Shown here: positions 22,193-29,839 of the stretch, piece after piece
Layout of the letters: every line of letters begins with the position of its first letter
How positions within the stretch are numbered: position 1 is the first letter of the stretch
Origin: a virus
Strand: one strand, 5' to 3'
DNA length: 64,000 nucleotides
IMG/VR virus record: IMGVR_UViG_3300035169_000087
Coordinates: 35,072-99,071 of that record
The notes under the pieces: generated by a model
Seen by the model: only the letters and a program-made list of their open reading frames with translations
Database searches by the model: none
Told to the model about the DNA's origin: nothing
Translations under genes and position numbers: made by a program

Positions 22193-22602
22193 GGCGCGGT
22201 CCTCTCGCTCTCGGCGGTGTCGAGGGCGTCGTCGGTGCGCCACCGATGCGAACAGCGTCCGCACGTGCGGTGGAAGTGCCCGGTGTCGCGGTTCTCCGGC
22301 GCGATCGAGCCCCAGTCGCCGGAGCAGTATTCGATCGCGACGTCGGGGCTGCCGCACTTGCGGCACGGCAGGTCGGGCACCTGGGGCGGCGGGTTGCCGG
22401 TCCACGGGTCCTCGTTGAGCGCGGCGGTGAGTTGTGTGCTGGCGTCGGTGAATGCGGCTTGGGCGAACTTCACGCGCTGTGCGTCGTCGGGCCCGTAGGT
22501 GGTGGGTGCGTAGGTGGCCCAGTGTTCGGCGAGTGCGCGGGCGCGGGTGAGGTGGGCTTCGGCGGTTAGGGCGCGGCGGCGCCAGTCCTCGGTGTCGGTC
22601 AT
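22189..22602 (-). CDS. Hypothetical protein with Cys4 zinc-ribbon
   Basis: 137 aa from ATG 22602. N-terminal helical region, then LPCRKCGSPDVAIEYC and TCGRCSHRW, a Cys4-like ribbon, and a charged tail. First gene of the leftward run that ends at 16810. It is divergent from the HTH/Nudix gene at 22695, so 22603-22694 should hold two promoters. Confidence 0.65.
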   Translation of the reverse strand: MTDTEDWRRRALTAEAHLTRARALAEHWATYAPTTYGPDDAQRVKFAQAAFTDASTQLTAALNEDPWTGNPPPQVPDLPCRKCGSPDVAIEYCSGDWGSIAPENRDTGHFHRTCGRCSHRWRTDDALDTAESERTAP

Positions 22603-22694
22603 GGCCGTGTTCCTGTCTGGGTGCATCGGGCTGGCAAGTGACTCAGCGCTCTGGCGCTTGTACGGTACGAGGCGGGCGAGCGGAGGACGGTCGC

Positions 22695-23351
22695 GTGGTC
22701 GTGGTCGAGCGGTGGACCGGCGGGCGGGCGTGCCTGCTGCAGGCCGCACTGCGCCACACCAACGCCGGGTTCGCGCAGGATCTGGGTGTCGGGGTGCGCA
22801 CTGTGGCCGGGTGGCATGAGATGCCGAGTCTGGTGCCGCGCACGGAGGTGCAGCAGCTCCTCGATATCGCGTTGGAGCGGGCGTCCGGGGCGGCGCAGGA
22901 GCGTTTCGCGCGGCTGCAGGCTGAGGCTGCCCCGGCTGGTGGCGCGCAGGCCCTGACGGTGGCTGTCGCGGTCGTACAGCGCGCGGACAGCGTGCTGCTG
23001 GTGTGTCGGCGCGACGAGTCCGCGTCGGGGCTGCGCTGGCAATTCCCCGCGGGGGTCGTCAAGCCTGGCGCGGATCCGGGTGCGGTGGCCGTGTCCGAGA
23101 CGCTGGGTGAGACCGGCGTGCATGCTGCGGTACGGGCCCACCTCGGCCGGCGCGTGCACCCGCTGACCGGCGTGGTCTGCGAGTACGTGCTGTGCGACTA
23201 CCTGACCGGGCAGGCCCGTAACGCCGACACGCTGGAGAACCTGGATGCGACGTGGGTACCGATCGCTAGCCTGGCCAGGTTCGTTCCCCTGGACGCCGTG
23301 TACCCGCCGATCCTGACCGCACTGGAGAGCGACCGTGACGCAGCCGACTGA
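22695..23351 (+). CDS. HTH domain fused to a degenerate Nudix domain
   Basis: 218 aa from GTG 22695, 8 bases after GGAGG. Residues about 12-60 form an HTH-like unit (FAQDLGVGVRTVAGWHEM). The C-terminal part has the Nudix fold, but the catalytic box reads GVVKPGADPGAVAVSETLGE, lacking the conserved Glu and Arg of GX5EX7REUXEEXGU. It may bind a nucleotide as an effector instead of hydrolysing it. It overlaps the next, intact Nudix gene by 17 bases. Confidence 0.8.
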   Translation: MVVVERWTGGRACLLQAALRHTNAGFAQDLGVGVRTVAGWHEMPSLVPRTEVQQLLDIALERASGAAQERFARLQAEAAPAGGAQALTVAVAVVQRADSVLLVCRRDESASGLRWQFPAGVVKPGADPGAVAVSETLGETGVHAAVRAHLGRRVHPLTGVVCEYVLCDYLTGQARNADTLENLDATWVPIASLARFVPLDAVYPPILTALESDRDAAD

Positions 23352-23751
23352 GGCCGACGCCAAGCCGCCGATCGCCGCTGCGGTGGTTGTGCAGGACGGG
23401 ACGGTGCTGCTGGTGCGCCGCCGGGTCGCGGAGGGCACGCTGCTGTGGCAGCTGCCTGCGGGGGCGGTGGAGGACGGTGAGAGCCCGGAAGACGCTGCGG
23501 TGCGGGAAACCCTCGAGGAGACCGGCCTGAGCGTCGAGGCGGTGCGGATGCTCGGCCAGCGCACGCACCCGGCCACCGGCCGCGAAATGTCGTACTGGGC
23601 GTGCGAGGTCGTCGCGGGGCTGGCTACGGTCGCTGACCGCGACGAGTTGGACGCGGTCGCGTGGGTCGCGCTGGACGGGCTCGAGGCGCACGTCCCGGGC
23701 GGGTTCTTCGAGCCCGTACAGGAGTACCTGATCGCGGCACTGAAGCACTGA
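23335..23751 (+). CDS. Nudix hydrolase
   Basis: 138 aa, GTG start. The full Nudix box is present: GAVEDGESPEDAAVRETLEE followed by TGL, with all catalytic Glu and the Arg in place. N-terminal strand VAAAVVVQDGTVLLVRRR-like region fits the family. It should hydrolyse a nucleoside-diphosphate-linked compound; the substrate is unreadable. The overlap with the regulator-like gene suggests that gene senses the substrate or product. Confidence 0.9.
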   Translation: MTQPTEADAKPPIAAAVVVQDGTVLLVRRRVAEGTLLWQLPAGAVEDGESPEDAAVRETLEETGLSVEAVRMLGQRTHPATGREMSYWACEVVAGLATVADRDELDAVAWVALDGLEAHVPGGFFEPVQEYLIAALKH

Positions 23752-23779
23752 GCCGCGCCGTGCTCGCCGCCTGACCCGA

Positions 23780-24142
23780 TCACAGGGCGCTGCGTCCCTC
23801 GGCCTCGCCCGAGCAGCCCAGGCAGGGCGTCTGGTCGTAGCCGGTGGCGCGGCAGTTGTGGCAGCCCTTGCCGGGCACGTCGGGTGCGGGCGAGCACACG
23901 ACGCACACGTGCGAGCGTCCGCACGGGAACTCCACTACGCGCGGGTCCTTCGCGTAGGGCCATACGCCACTGGCCTTCTCGGCGGCGCGCTTCTCGTGCA
24001 GCCGCTCCAGGTAGTCGATGACGCGTCCGACGCGGCGGTGTTCCGCGCGGGCGTCCTTGAGCATGGCGGCGATGGCGTCGGGCGACGCGTGGATCTCGAA
24101 ACGCTCCCGGCCGCGACTCTGTACGTCCCAGTGTGCGGGCAT
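23780..24142 (-). CDS. Hypothetical protein with DnaJ-like zinc-finger repeats
   Basis: 120 aa from ATG 24142 (one-base overlap TGATG). Helical N-terminus (IAAMLKDARAEHRRVGRVID) and a C-terminal Cys region CVVC, CHNC, CLGC spaced like DnaJ CXXCXG repeats. Likely zinc-binding. Convergent with the Nudix gene. Confidence 0.65.
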   Translation of the reverse strand: MPAHWDVQSRGRERFEIHASPDAIAAMLKDARAEHRRVGRVIDYLERLHEKRAAEKASGVWPYAKDPRVVEFPCGRSHVCVVCSPAPDVPGKGCHNCRATGYDQTPCLGCSGEAEGRSAL

Positions 24143-24585
24143 CACGCACCGTCCTCGTGCGGGTAGGTGCCGGGTGTCGGCGGCATGAGTTTCGGGGTGG
24201 ACAGGCCGTGGAACACGGCGTCCAAGCTGTCCTTCGGCTCCCGGTATTCCTCGGTGACGCTCCAGCCGTGCTGGTCGAGCCAGGTGACCCACTCGTACAG
24301 CTGCGCGACCGCGCCGGGTCCGTGGCCGAGGACGGCCATGCAGTCGTGTTTGTGGTAGGCGTCTTCGGGGGTCCACGGCCAGGGGTCGGGTTGCGGGTCG
24401 AGGTCGTAGATGTGGCTGTAGTCGAGGTAGTTGCTGCCGAGGGTGATGCCGACGCAGTCGCGCCCGATGCCGCAGGTTCCGGCGAATTGGGCGGTCGCGC
24501 CGTGGCGTGCGGCCCAGGCGGTGATGGCGAGGACGTGTTGGGGGTCGACTCCGGCGAGCGGGTCGGTGGTTTCTTCGGTGGTCAC
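24142..24585 (-). CDS. Hypothetical protein
   Basis: 147 aa from GTG 24585, preceded by CAGGAGGAACCC, one of the best ribosome sites in this block. Contains HGATAQFAGTCGIGRDCVGI and acidic Trp-rich stretches. Unknown function. Divergent from the membrane protein gene at 24732. Confidence 0.65.
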   Translation of the reverse strand: MTTEETTDPLAGVDPQHVLAITAWAARHGATAQFAGTCGIGRDCVGITLGSNYLDYSHIYDLDPQPDPWPWTPEDAYHKHDCMAVLGHGPGAVAQLYEWVTWLDQHGWSVTEEYREPKDSLDAVFHGLSTPKLMPPTPGTYPHEDGA

Positions 24586-24731
24586 GGGTTCCTCCTGGGG
24601 GTCGTTCGATGGTTGCACCGGGACGCAGCCAGGCGCGCACGGTTTGCGCGGCTGGTCACGGTCGCGTCACGGCTGGGGCAGTGCACTGACAGCGGCGCTA
24701 CGGTGCGTGGACCGGCATCGAGGGGTGGGGT

Positions 24732-25244
24732 ATGGCTGACAGCGGTCCGAAGCGGGGCGTGGGGTATTGGCTGCTCAAGCACGGCACGTTCACGGTGCTG
24801 GTGTCGATCGGGTTGTTGTTCCTGGCGGCGTTCGGGCTGATCAAGGCGACGGGGTTCCGGCAGTATCACGCGCCGGCGGATAGCGGGGCCGGGGTGGTGG
24901 TGTCGAGTGGTCCGGCCGCGGTGGGCAGCACGCAGGCCGCTGCCCCGCCAGCCAGTGCCGCAGCGTCCCCGGCGCAGATGCTCGCGGACCTGGACGGTGA
25001 CACGCAGCCTGTCGCGGACTATCAGGCCGCACTGGACGCGCTGGGTCCGAAGTGCACGCAGGATGAGGCGCACGTCGCCGCCCTGGGTAACGCCGGGTAC
25101 GAGGACCTGATCAAGAACGGGGTGAACGACGAGACGCGGCTGTCGGTGCTCAAGCACCTGTCGGATTCGATCCCGGCGAGTCTCGGGCGCACGGACTGCG
25201 TGGGCATCCTCTCGGGCTACCTCGTGCTGCGCGAACAAGGCTGA
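24732..25244 (+). CDS. Membrane-anchored extracytoplasmic protein
   Basis: 170 aa. A short cytoplasmic N-terminus is followed by one hydrophobic helix (FTVLVSIGLLFLAAFGLIKA), then an Ala/Ser/Pro-rich linker and a C-terminal domain with two Cys (GPKCTQDEAHVAALG; RTDCVGILSGYL) that could form a disulfide outside the cell. This topology suits a surface or superinfection-exclusion protein, but that is inference. Confidence 0.7.
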   Translation: MADSGPKRGVGYWLLKHGTFTVLVSIGLLFLAAFGLIKATGFRQYHAPADSGAGVVVSSGPAAVGSTQAAAPPASAAASPAQMLADLDGDTQPVADYQAALDALGPKCTQDEAHVAALGNAGYEDLIKNGVNDETRLSVLKHLSDSIPASLGRTDCVGILSGYLVLREQG

Positions 25245-25270
25245 GACGGCTCGCCGAACACAGGCGCCGG

Positions 25271-25354
25271 TTACAGGCCCGCGCACTCCCGGACCCACGC
25301 GATGGCCCGGCGTTCCCAGCCCATCAGCGCAGGGAACACCGGGCCATAGAAGCG
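25271..25354 (-). pseudogene. Possible C-terminal gene remnant
   Basis: Directly after the amber stop of the MazF-like gene, the same frame continues as RFYGPVFPALMGWERRAIAW and ends at TAA after about 27 codons. The stretch looks protein-like but has no ribosome site or start of its own besides an internal GTG. It could be a remnant of a disrupted gene or a readthrough extension. Confidence 0.3.
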
Positions 25355-25675
25355 CTAGAGCGCCAGCGCCGAACGCAGTCCGGCCGCTACGCGCAGCATC
25401 GTGCCCGGCGTGAGCGCACCGCCGTCGCGTTTGACCTCGTCCGCGTACATGACGGCGATGTTGTCGCACAGGACCCGGCCGACCAGCGGGTCCTGCGGCG
25501 CGAGTTCGATGATGCTGTCGAGACGCGGCTTGGTCGTGGTCGTGATCCGTACCACTAGCGCGCTGCCCAGCCGGGCATTGCGCCCGTTGTTGCTCACAAC
25601 CAGGTACGGCTTGTCGCCGCGCCCCAGGTCGGCGTAGTAGATCCTGCCTCGGGTCAGTCCGGGGACTGCTGGCAA
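25355..25675 (-). CDS. mazF: MazF/PemK-family endoribonuclease toxin
   Basis: 106 aa from a TTG at 25675, 3 bases after the antitoxin stop; no better start exists. The core RGRIYYADLGRGDKPYLVVS, VVRITTTTKP and VLCDNIAVMYADEV matches the MazF barrel, in which RIYYADL and VVSN carry substrate-binding residues. It should cut mRNA at short sites when free of antitoxin. The adjacent upstream gene is the antitoxin candidate. Confidence 0.85.
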   Translation of the reverse strand: MPAVPGLTRGRIYYADLGRGDKPYLVVSNNGRNARLGSALVVRITTTTKPRLDSIIELAPQDPLVGRVLCDNIAVMYADEVKRDGGALTPGTMLRVAAGLRSALAL

Positions 25676-25678
25676 GGC

Positions 25679-25975
25679 TCAGTCCTCCGTGTCGCGCACG
25701 CGCTTGCGCATGGCGGCTTCGTAGGCGCGGTCCTCGTCGTCCTGCATGGCTGCCAGTGCCGCGTAGCCGTGGTCCTGTACGCGTTCCTTGACGGCGGTCA
25801 GGCCGAGGTGCAGGAGTGCCTGGAGGGTGGCTGCTTCGGAGCGGGTGGCGTCGGGGCCGGCGAGTTCGGTCAGGGCGTCGTGGACGGGCGTGCCGTCGGT
25901 GCGGGCTTGGGTGAGCGCGGCTTGTTCGTCGGGGGTGAGGGGGACGCTCTTGCGGATCGTTTCGGCGGCGGTCAT
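25679..25975 (-). CDS. mazE: Antitoxin of the MazF pair
   Basis: 98 aa, ATG start. A short N-terminal DNA-binding-like strand-helix part (TIRKSVPLTPDEQAAL) is followed by helices and an acidic C-terminus (DDEDRAYEAAMRKRV). It is immediately upstream of and probably cotranslated with the toxin. No strong family signature; the call rests on order, size and the operator repeats upstream. Confidence 0.7.
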   Translation of the reverse strand: MTAAETIRKSVPLTPDEQAALTQARTDGTPVHDALTELAGPDATRSEAATLQALLHLGLTAVKERVQDHGYAALAAMQDDEDRAYEAAMRKRVRDTED

Positions 25976-25986
25976 GCATCAGATGA

Positions 25987-26009
25987 TGCTGCAATTCGTG
26001 CTGCAATTC
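25987..26009. promoter_or_regulatory. Direct-repeat operator candidate of the MazEF pair
   Basis: TGCTGCAATTC occurs twice, at 25987-25997 and 25999-26009, one base apart, just upstream of the antitoxin start at 25975. Twelve-base periodic repeats at this position suit autoregulation by the antitoxin or complex. Confidence 0.6.
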
Positions 26010-26026
26010 AACCGGGTTGGTGGCGG

Positions 26027-26455
26027 TCATTCGGCGAGCCGTTCCAGTGCGCGCTCGTTGCGGTTCATGGTGTCGCGCAGTCGGGCGGCGAACTCGGGGT
26101 CCTCACGCCGCTGCGCGATCCGCTCGTCAAGGTCGGGCTCCTCGCAGTCGCCGGGTTCGATGACGATCGACGCCCCGGTGAGGTCGGGTGTGCCGTCCGG
26201 GTGTAGCGGCGAGGTGGGTTCGGGTGGTGGTGCGAGGCGTTGGGCGCGGCGTGCTTTCATGCGGGCGAGCCGTTGCGCGTCGGTGGGCTTGGTCCACTGG
26301 TGCCAGCTGGCCGAGGCGCGGTATCGCAGGTAGTGGCCGTACTGCGGGATGCCGCACCATCGGCAGCCGTCAGGTGTGGGTGTCTCGCCGGTCTTGGTCC
26401 AGTGTGTGGGCGAGTACCGCAGGCCCGTGGCCTGGTCGATCGTAACGAGGGTCAC
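26027..26455 (-). CDS. Hypothetical protein
   Basis: 142 aa, GTG start. Zinc-like CRWCGIPQYGHYL in the N-terminal part, LTGASIVIEPGD in the middle (shared with the 20247-20681 product), and a charged C-terminal helix (ERIAQRREDPEFAARLRD) that resembles antitoxin-like or phage coiled helices. Unknown function. Confidence 0.65.
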   Translation of the reverse strand: MTLVTIDQATGLRYSPTHWTKTGETPTPDGCRWCGIPQYGHYLRYRASASWHQWTKPTDAQRLARMKARRAQRLAPPPEPTSPLHPDGTPDLTGASIVIEPGDCEEPDLDERIAQRREDPEFAARLRDTMNRNERALERLAE

Positions 26456-26868
26456 GGCTCAGTCCTCCTGGTGGCCGGTCCGGCCGCCCGTGCCCGCGAG
26501 TGGGGGCGTGGGATCGGCAGCGGGCAGCCTGCGGCGTGCCACGCCAGCACGTCGGCCGCGGTCATGCCGTTCACGATGACGTCCGGGGCGGCTTTCTTGG
26601 CGAGTTCCAGCGCCTCCTCCAGCGGGAAGCGGTGCTCGGCGAGCCATTCGTCCTCGCGCTCGGAGGGGATGTGCTCGTAGTCCCATTCGCCGTTGCGGCT
26701 GAGGCAGTTGGACCAGCGTTTGATGGCCCACAGTCCGCGGCCGCGGTATTCGACGGTCAGTTCCCAGCTGTTGGCGTCGGGGGTCTCGTCGGGTAGGCAG
26801 GTGACGGTGTAGGCGGTCGGGTAGGCGGCGGGGTGTTCGGGGCTTGCTGATGGCCGCAGGTGTGTCAC
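26452..26868 (-). CDS. Hypothetical protein
   Basis: 138 aa from GTG 26868, preceded by TCAGGAGGAACC. Contains a beta-rich part (WELTVEYRGRGLWAIKRW), an acidic EHIPSEREDEWLAE section and a helical AALELAKKAAP-like region. The preceding 200 bases are the repeat-rich region. No family recognised. Confidence 0.65.
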   Translation of the reverse strand: MTHLRPSASPEHPAAYPTAYTVTCLPDETPDANSWELTVEYRGRGLWAIKRWSNCLSRNGEWDYEHIPSEREDEWLAEHRFPLEEALELAKKAAPDVIVNGMTAADVLAWHAAGCPLPIPRPHSRARAAGPATRRTEP

Positions 26869-26910
26869 TGGTTCCTCCTGAGAGTCGATCGATGGTCGCA
26901 CCGGCGGCGG

Positions 26911-27080
26911 GCGTATGCGCAGCGTTTCCGCAGGTCAGCGAGCCGTGTACCCCTGCCGCCGTATTTCCGCAGGTCAGAGGCGGTGTGTACCCCTGTGTAG
27001 GCTTTTCCGAAACTCCCACGTATGCGCATGGGTGGAGAAAACCGGAAACCCCTACACAGGGGTACACTCCCGCAGGTCAC
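26911..27080. repeat. Iteron/inverted-repeat cluster, candidate replication origin
   Basis: TTTCCGCAGGTCAG occurs at 26925-26938 and 26964-26977, with a partial copy (CCGCAGGTCA) at 27070-27079. GTGTACCCCTG occurs at 26945-26955 and again at 26985. A perfect 16-base inverted repeat GTGTACCCCTGTGTAG (26985-27000) / CTACACAGGGGTACAC (27052-27067) encloses a nested TTTTCCG/CGGAAA pair and a CGTATGCGCA box that also appears at 26912. It sits beside the primase/helicase gene, the usual place for a phage or plasmid origin. A complex operator or terminator is the alternative. Confidence 0.6.
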
Positions 27081-28540
27081 AGCGTTTCCCCCGTGTCCCC
27101 GCCAGCCAGCATCAGACCGGGATAGACGTAGCCGGCACTCGTGCGCTTCTTGGTGAACTCGCGCGCCGCCATCGACTCAGCGAAAGCGTTCTCAGTGCCC
27201 GGCTCCTCGCCGTTGTGCAGGCACCACGACTTCCACGCCTCGAACAGCACCCGCGAGCGCCCGGCCGCAGTCGGATTCTTCACCGTCCGCTCCTCCAGGA
27301 ACCGGCCCAGCGCGTCACTCGCCGCCTGGTACGCAGCAGTACGCGCCCTCACTGCTTCCGGCGGGTTCAGCCCTTCCTTGCAATAGGCCAGCCAGCCCTG
27401 ATGCGCCCACGCGATCACCTCGGACGCGGCCAGTTTCAGCCGCTCCGGCAGGCTCCCGTCGCGCTCCTCCTCGGGGATCACCACGTCGAACGGCACGACG
27501 AGGATGCGCCGCCACACCGCCGGGTCGTCACCGGACACCCTGGGCAGGTGGTTAGTCATCATGATCAGTGCGTGGGACGGGTCGAACGTGATCGGGTTGC
27601 GGTGCATCAGGTTCGCCTCGATCGGGTCGCCGCCCGTCAGCCGCTTCATCGTCGACTCGGAGAACCGGCGCTCCTTCTCCGTCTCCGAGCAGAACACCAG
27701 CCGCGCACCGCGCAGCCGCATCTTGAACGCGCCGTGCCGTTCGTGCTTGGACTCCATCAGCAGCGCGGGATCGACCTCGATCGCGTAGTCCCCGAACGCG
27801 GCGAGCAGCGCGTCGCGCAGCGTGCCCTTCCCGTTCGCTCCGGTCCCGGTGAAGATCGGCATGATGTGCTCGGTGACCTTCCCGGACATGCAGTAGCCAA
27901 CCAGCCGTTGCACGAACGCGCGGATCTGCTCGTCGGGCAGGATGCGCTCCAGGAATGTGTGCCACTCGTGGCATCGGTCGCCGTTAAGCGCGCCGCCCGC
28001 GACCTTGGTGATCAGGTCCGTGCGGCCGTGCTTGCGGGTCTCCCCCGTGTGCAGGTCGAGCGTGCCGGCTGCGGTGTTGAACACGTACGGGTCGGCGTCC
28101 AGCCACTTCGGCGAGGTGGAGATCGGATGGAGGGCGGCTGCGATGCGGGCGATGCCCTCCATCGCCGATGCGCTCTCCATGCGCCGCAGCTCCTTGAACA
28201 GCGCGTTGCGCTGCTCCTTGTCCGCGACCGCCACGGCGTCTTGCAGTGCGCGCTGGATGGTGGCCTTGACGCTGCGGACCTCGACGCGCATGTCGTCTCT
28301 TAGCCAGCGGCATCCGTCCCAGGTGTGCCAGCCGAGGTCGTGCACGTGTCGTAGCGCGAGGGCGTGTTCGCTGGCGAAGCGTTCGGCCATGCGCAATTGC
28401 CCGCGGTGCTCGACGGGTTTCGTGGGTGGCTGGCCGGGATCTTCGGGCATCTCGGGTGCAGCGCCGTACTGCGCTTCGGCGGTTTCCCGCTCGAAAGCGC
28501 GCCATGCGGCGAACGCCTTGTTGTCGGCCAGTTCCGTCAC
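27077..28540 (-). CDS. P4-type primase/SF3 helicase (D5-like)
   Basis: 487 aa, GTG start. Walker A FTGTGANGKGT with Lys238, then an SF3-style C-terminal core: FCSETEKERRFSESTMKRL (sensor region), NPITFDPSHALIMMTNHLP and WRRILVVPFD. A D5 N-terminal-like region precedes the ATPase. No primase catalytic triad is obvious, so primer synthesis may need another protein. It should unwind DNA at the element's origin. The stop overlaps a repeat of the adjacent cluster. Confidence 0.9.
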   Translation of the reverse strand: MTELADNKAFAAWRAFERETAEAQYGAAPEMPEDPGQPPTKPVEHRGQLRMAERFASEHALALRHVHDLGWHTWDGCRWLRDDMRVEVRSVKATIQRALQDAVAVADKEQRNALFKELRRMESASAMEGIARIAAALHPISTSPKWLDADPYVFNTAAGTLDLHTGETRKHGRTDLITKVAGGALNGDRCHEWHTFLERILPDEQIRAFVQRLVGYCMSGKVTEHIMPIFTGTGANGKGTLRDALLAAFGDYAIEVDPALLMESKHERHGAFKMRLRGARLVFCSETEKERRFSESTMKRLTGGDPIEANLMHRNPITFDPSHALIMMTNHLPRVSGDDPAVWRRILVVPFDVVIPEEERDGSLPERLKLAASEVIAWAHQGWLAYCKEGLNPPEAVRARTAAYQAASDALGRFLEERTVKNPTAAGRSRVLFEAWKSWCLHNGEEPGTENAFAESMAAREFTKKRTSAGYVYPGLMLAGGDTGETL

Positions 28541-28863
28541 TGTCCACCGTCCAGGATTTCGAGTTCGGCGGGCGTGAACCAGTCGCGCCAGGTGATGCCG
28601 TCGTGGTGGCCGCTACTGCGATCGATCGGTTCGGGGACGGTTCCTCGTAGCCGGTCGGCGTCACGGCGGATCGAGCGGGCGAGTTGAGCCCACCACTGCG
28701 CCACCTCGCGGTGCGCTGCGGCGTAACCGGCATCTAGTCCGTCCGCGTAGCCCATGGCGTACTGCTCGGCTTCGTTCAGCGCGTTGACACGCAACCGCCC
28801 GAGCTCAGCCGCGACGTCCGTCGCCTCGACCACAACGCGCGGGCGATCGTCCAGTGCGGTCAC
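28537..28863 (-). CDS. Hypothetical protein
   Basis: 108 aa from GTG 28863 (GTGA overlap at both ends). Helical, with QYAMGYADGLDAGYAAAHRE and RSIRRDADRLRG; acidic ending WFTPAELEILDGG. Coupled between the GIY-YIG gene and the helicase, so possibly a replication accessory. Not assignable. Confidence 0.65.
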   Translation of the reverse strand: MTALDDRPRVVVEATDVAAELGRLRVNALNEAEQYAMGYADGLDAGYAAAHREVAQWWAQLARSIRRDADRLRGTVPEPIDRSSGHHDGITWRDWFTPAELEILDGGQ

Positions 28864-29708
28864 CATCCTCCCCTCCACCAGTAGCGCTGATCGAGACCCG
28901 CAGACTCCCGGATGTGCCCGCGCGCCAACAGGTAATGGAGCGTCTGGCGAACAGTCATCTCATCGACGCCGTACATCTGCTGAAGCTCAGCGACTGTAGG
29001 CAGGAATCCGTCGGGGAACCGCCGGGCGCGGATATCCCGTTTCAACGCCTCGGTCGTCTGCTGAAACCGGTCGTACCGCGAGCGTGTGACCACGTAGATC
29101 CTGCGCTTAGCTCGCGCCACGTGACTCGACGCGCCAACACGCGTGGCACCGTCGTCGTTGTACTCCGGCTGCTCAACAGCGATGACGCGGTCCTCCTCGG
29201 CCGCCGCCGAAAAGCGATCGTGATGCCATACGACTTCCCGCGTGGCGACCTCGCGCCACCAATACTGCGCGCGCTCGTGTTCGGTGAATCGCTTCTCGGG
29301 ATCGTCGCTTATCCCGACGTAGAGGAGGGCCCCCGACTCTGAGAACAGTCTGTAGACGGCAGTTGGCTTCGACTCGACCGACGCGCTGCGTTTTGGAACC
29401 CCAGAGGCTTGCGTGCGCCACGTGGGCGGGATGAGTAGCCGAAACCTGGTTGGCGGCCTCCAGTGGCACGGATGGGCCTTTGCCGCCGAGAAGTCCTCAG
29501 CCTCCACGAGTTCGGCCTTCGCCAAGGCTTCTAGGACGCTAAGGATTTCGCCCGCCGGGATCCCGCTCTCCTCGACGAGCGTGTAGCCGTGGAGTTGGCA
29601 TTCGTGCGTCTGCCCGTCAGCGCGGTCCGCGACGAGCAACAGCAGTGCCTTCGCCTCATAGGACGGGACCTCCTGCTGGCGCGCCCACTCCATCGCGTAT
29701 CGGCTCAC
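28860..29708 (-). CDS. GIY-YIG nuclease-like protein flanked by HTH domains
   Basis: 282 aa, GTG start. An N-terminal winged-helix-like part (ILSVLEALAKAELVEAEDF) precedes AVYRLFSESGALLYVGISDD, which carries the GIY-YIG-type strands and FTEHERAQYWW. The C-terminal part (TVAELQQMYGVDEMTVRQTL) is a GntR-like HTH. The domain is close to that of the 35106-36002 protein. Plausible role: sequence-guided DNA nicking or homing-type activity, inferred. Confidence 0.75.
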   Translation of the reverse strand: MSRYAMEWARQQEVPSYEAKALLLLVADRADGQTHECQLHGYTLVEESGIPAGEILSVLEALAKAELVEAEDFSAAKAHPCHWRPPTRFRLLIPPTWRTQASGVPKRSASVESKPTAVYRLFSESGALLYVGISDDPEKRFTEHERAQYWWREVATREVVWHHDRFSAAAEEDRVIAVEQPEYNDDGATRVGASSHVARAKRRIYVVTRSRYDRFQQTTEALKRDIRARRFPDGFLPTVAELQQMYGVDEMTVRQTLHYLLARGHIRESAGLDQRYWWRGGW

Positions 29709-29736
29709 GCGGCCACCACCATTTCGTGCGCAGGAC

Positions 29737-29782
29737 TAGGGAAGTGCATGTGTTGCTGTTGTTGCCGCAGCTCTCTAGGGAT
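29737..29782. promoter_or_regulatory. TAGGGA operator-like sites between divergent genes
   Basis: TAGGGA occurs at 29737-29742 and 29776-29781 in the region between the leftward GIY-YIG gene (29708) and the GntR gene (29840). The same word forms an inverted repeat further right at 30660-30680. These are candidate sites for the GntR protein. Confidence 0.5.
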
Positions 29783-29839
29783 GTACGGTTGTGGCGTGAG
29801 CACGAGAGACGTGCACACCAGTGCCAGAGGGGAGCGCGC

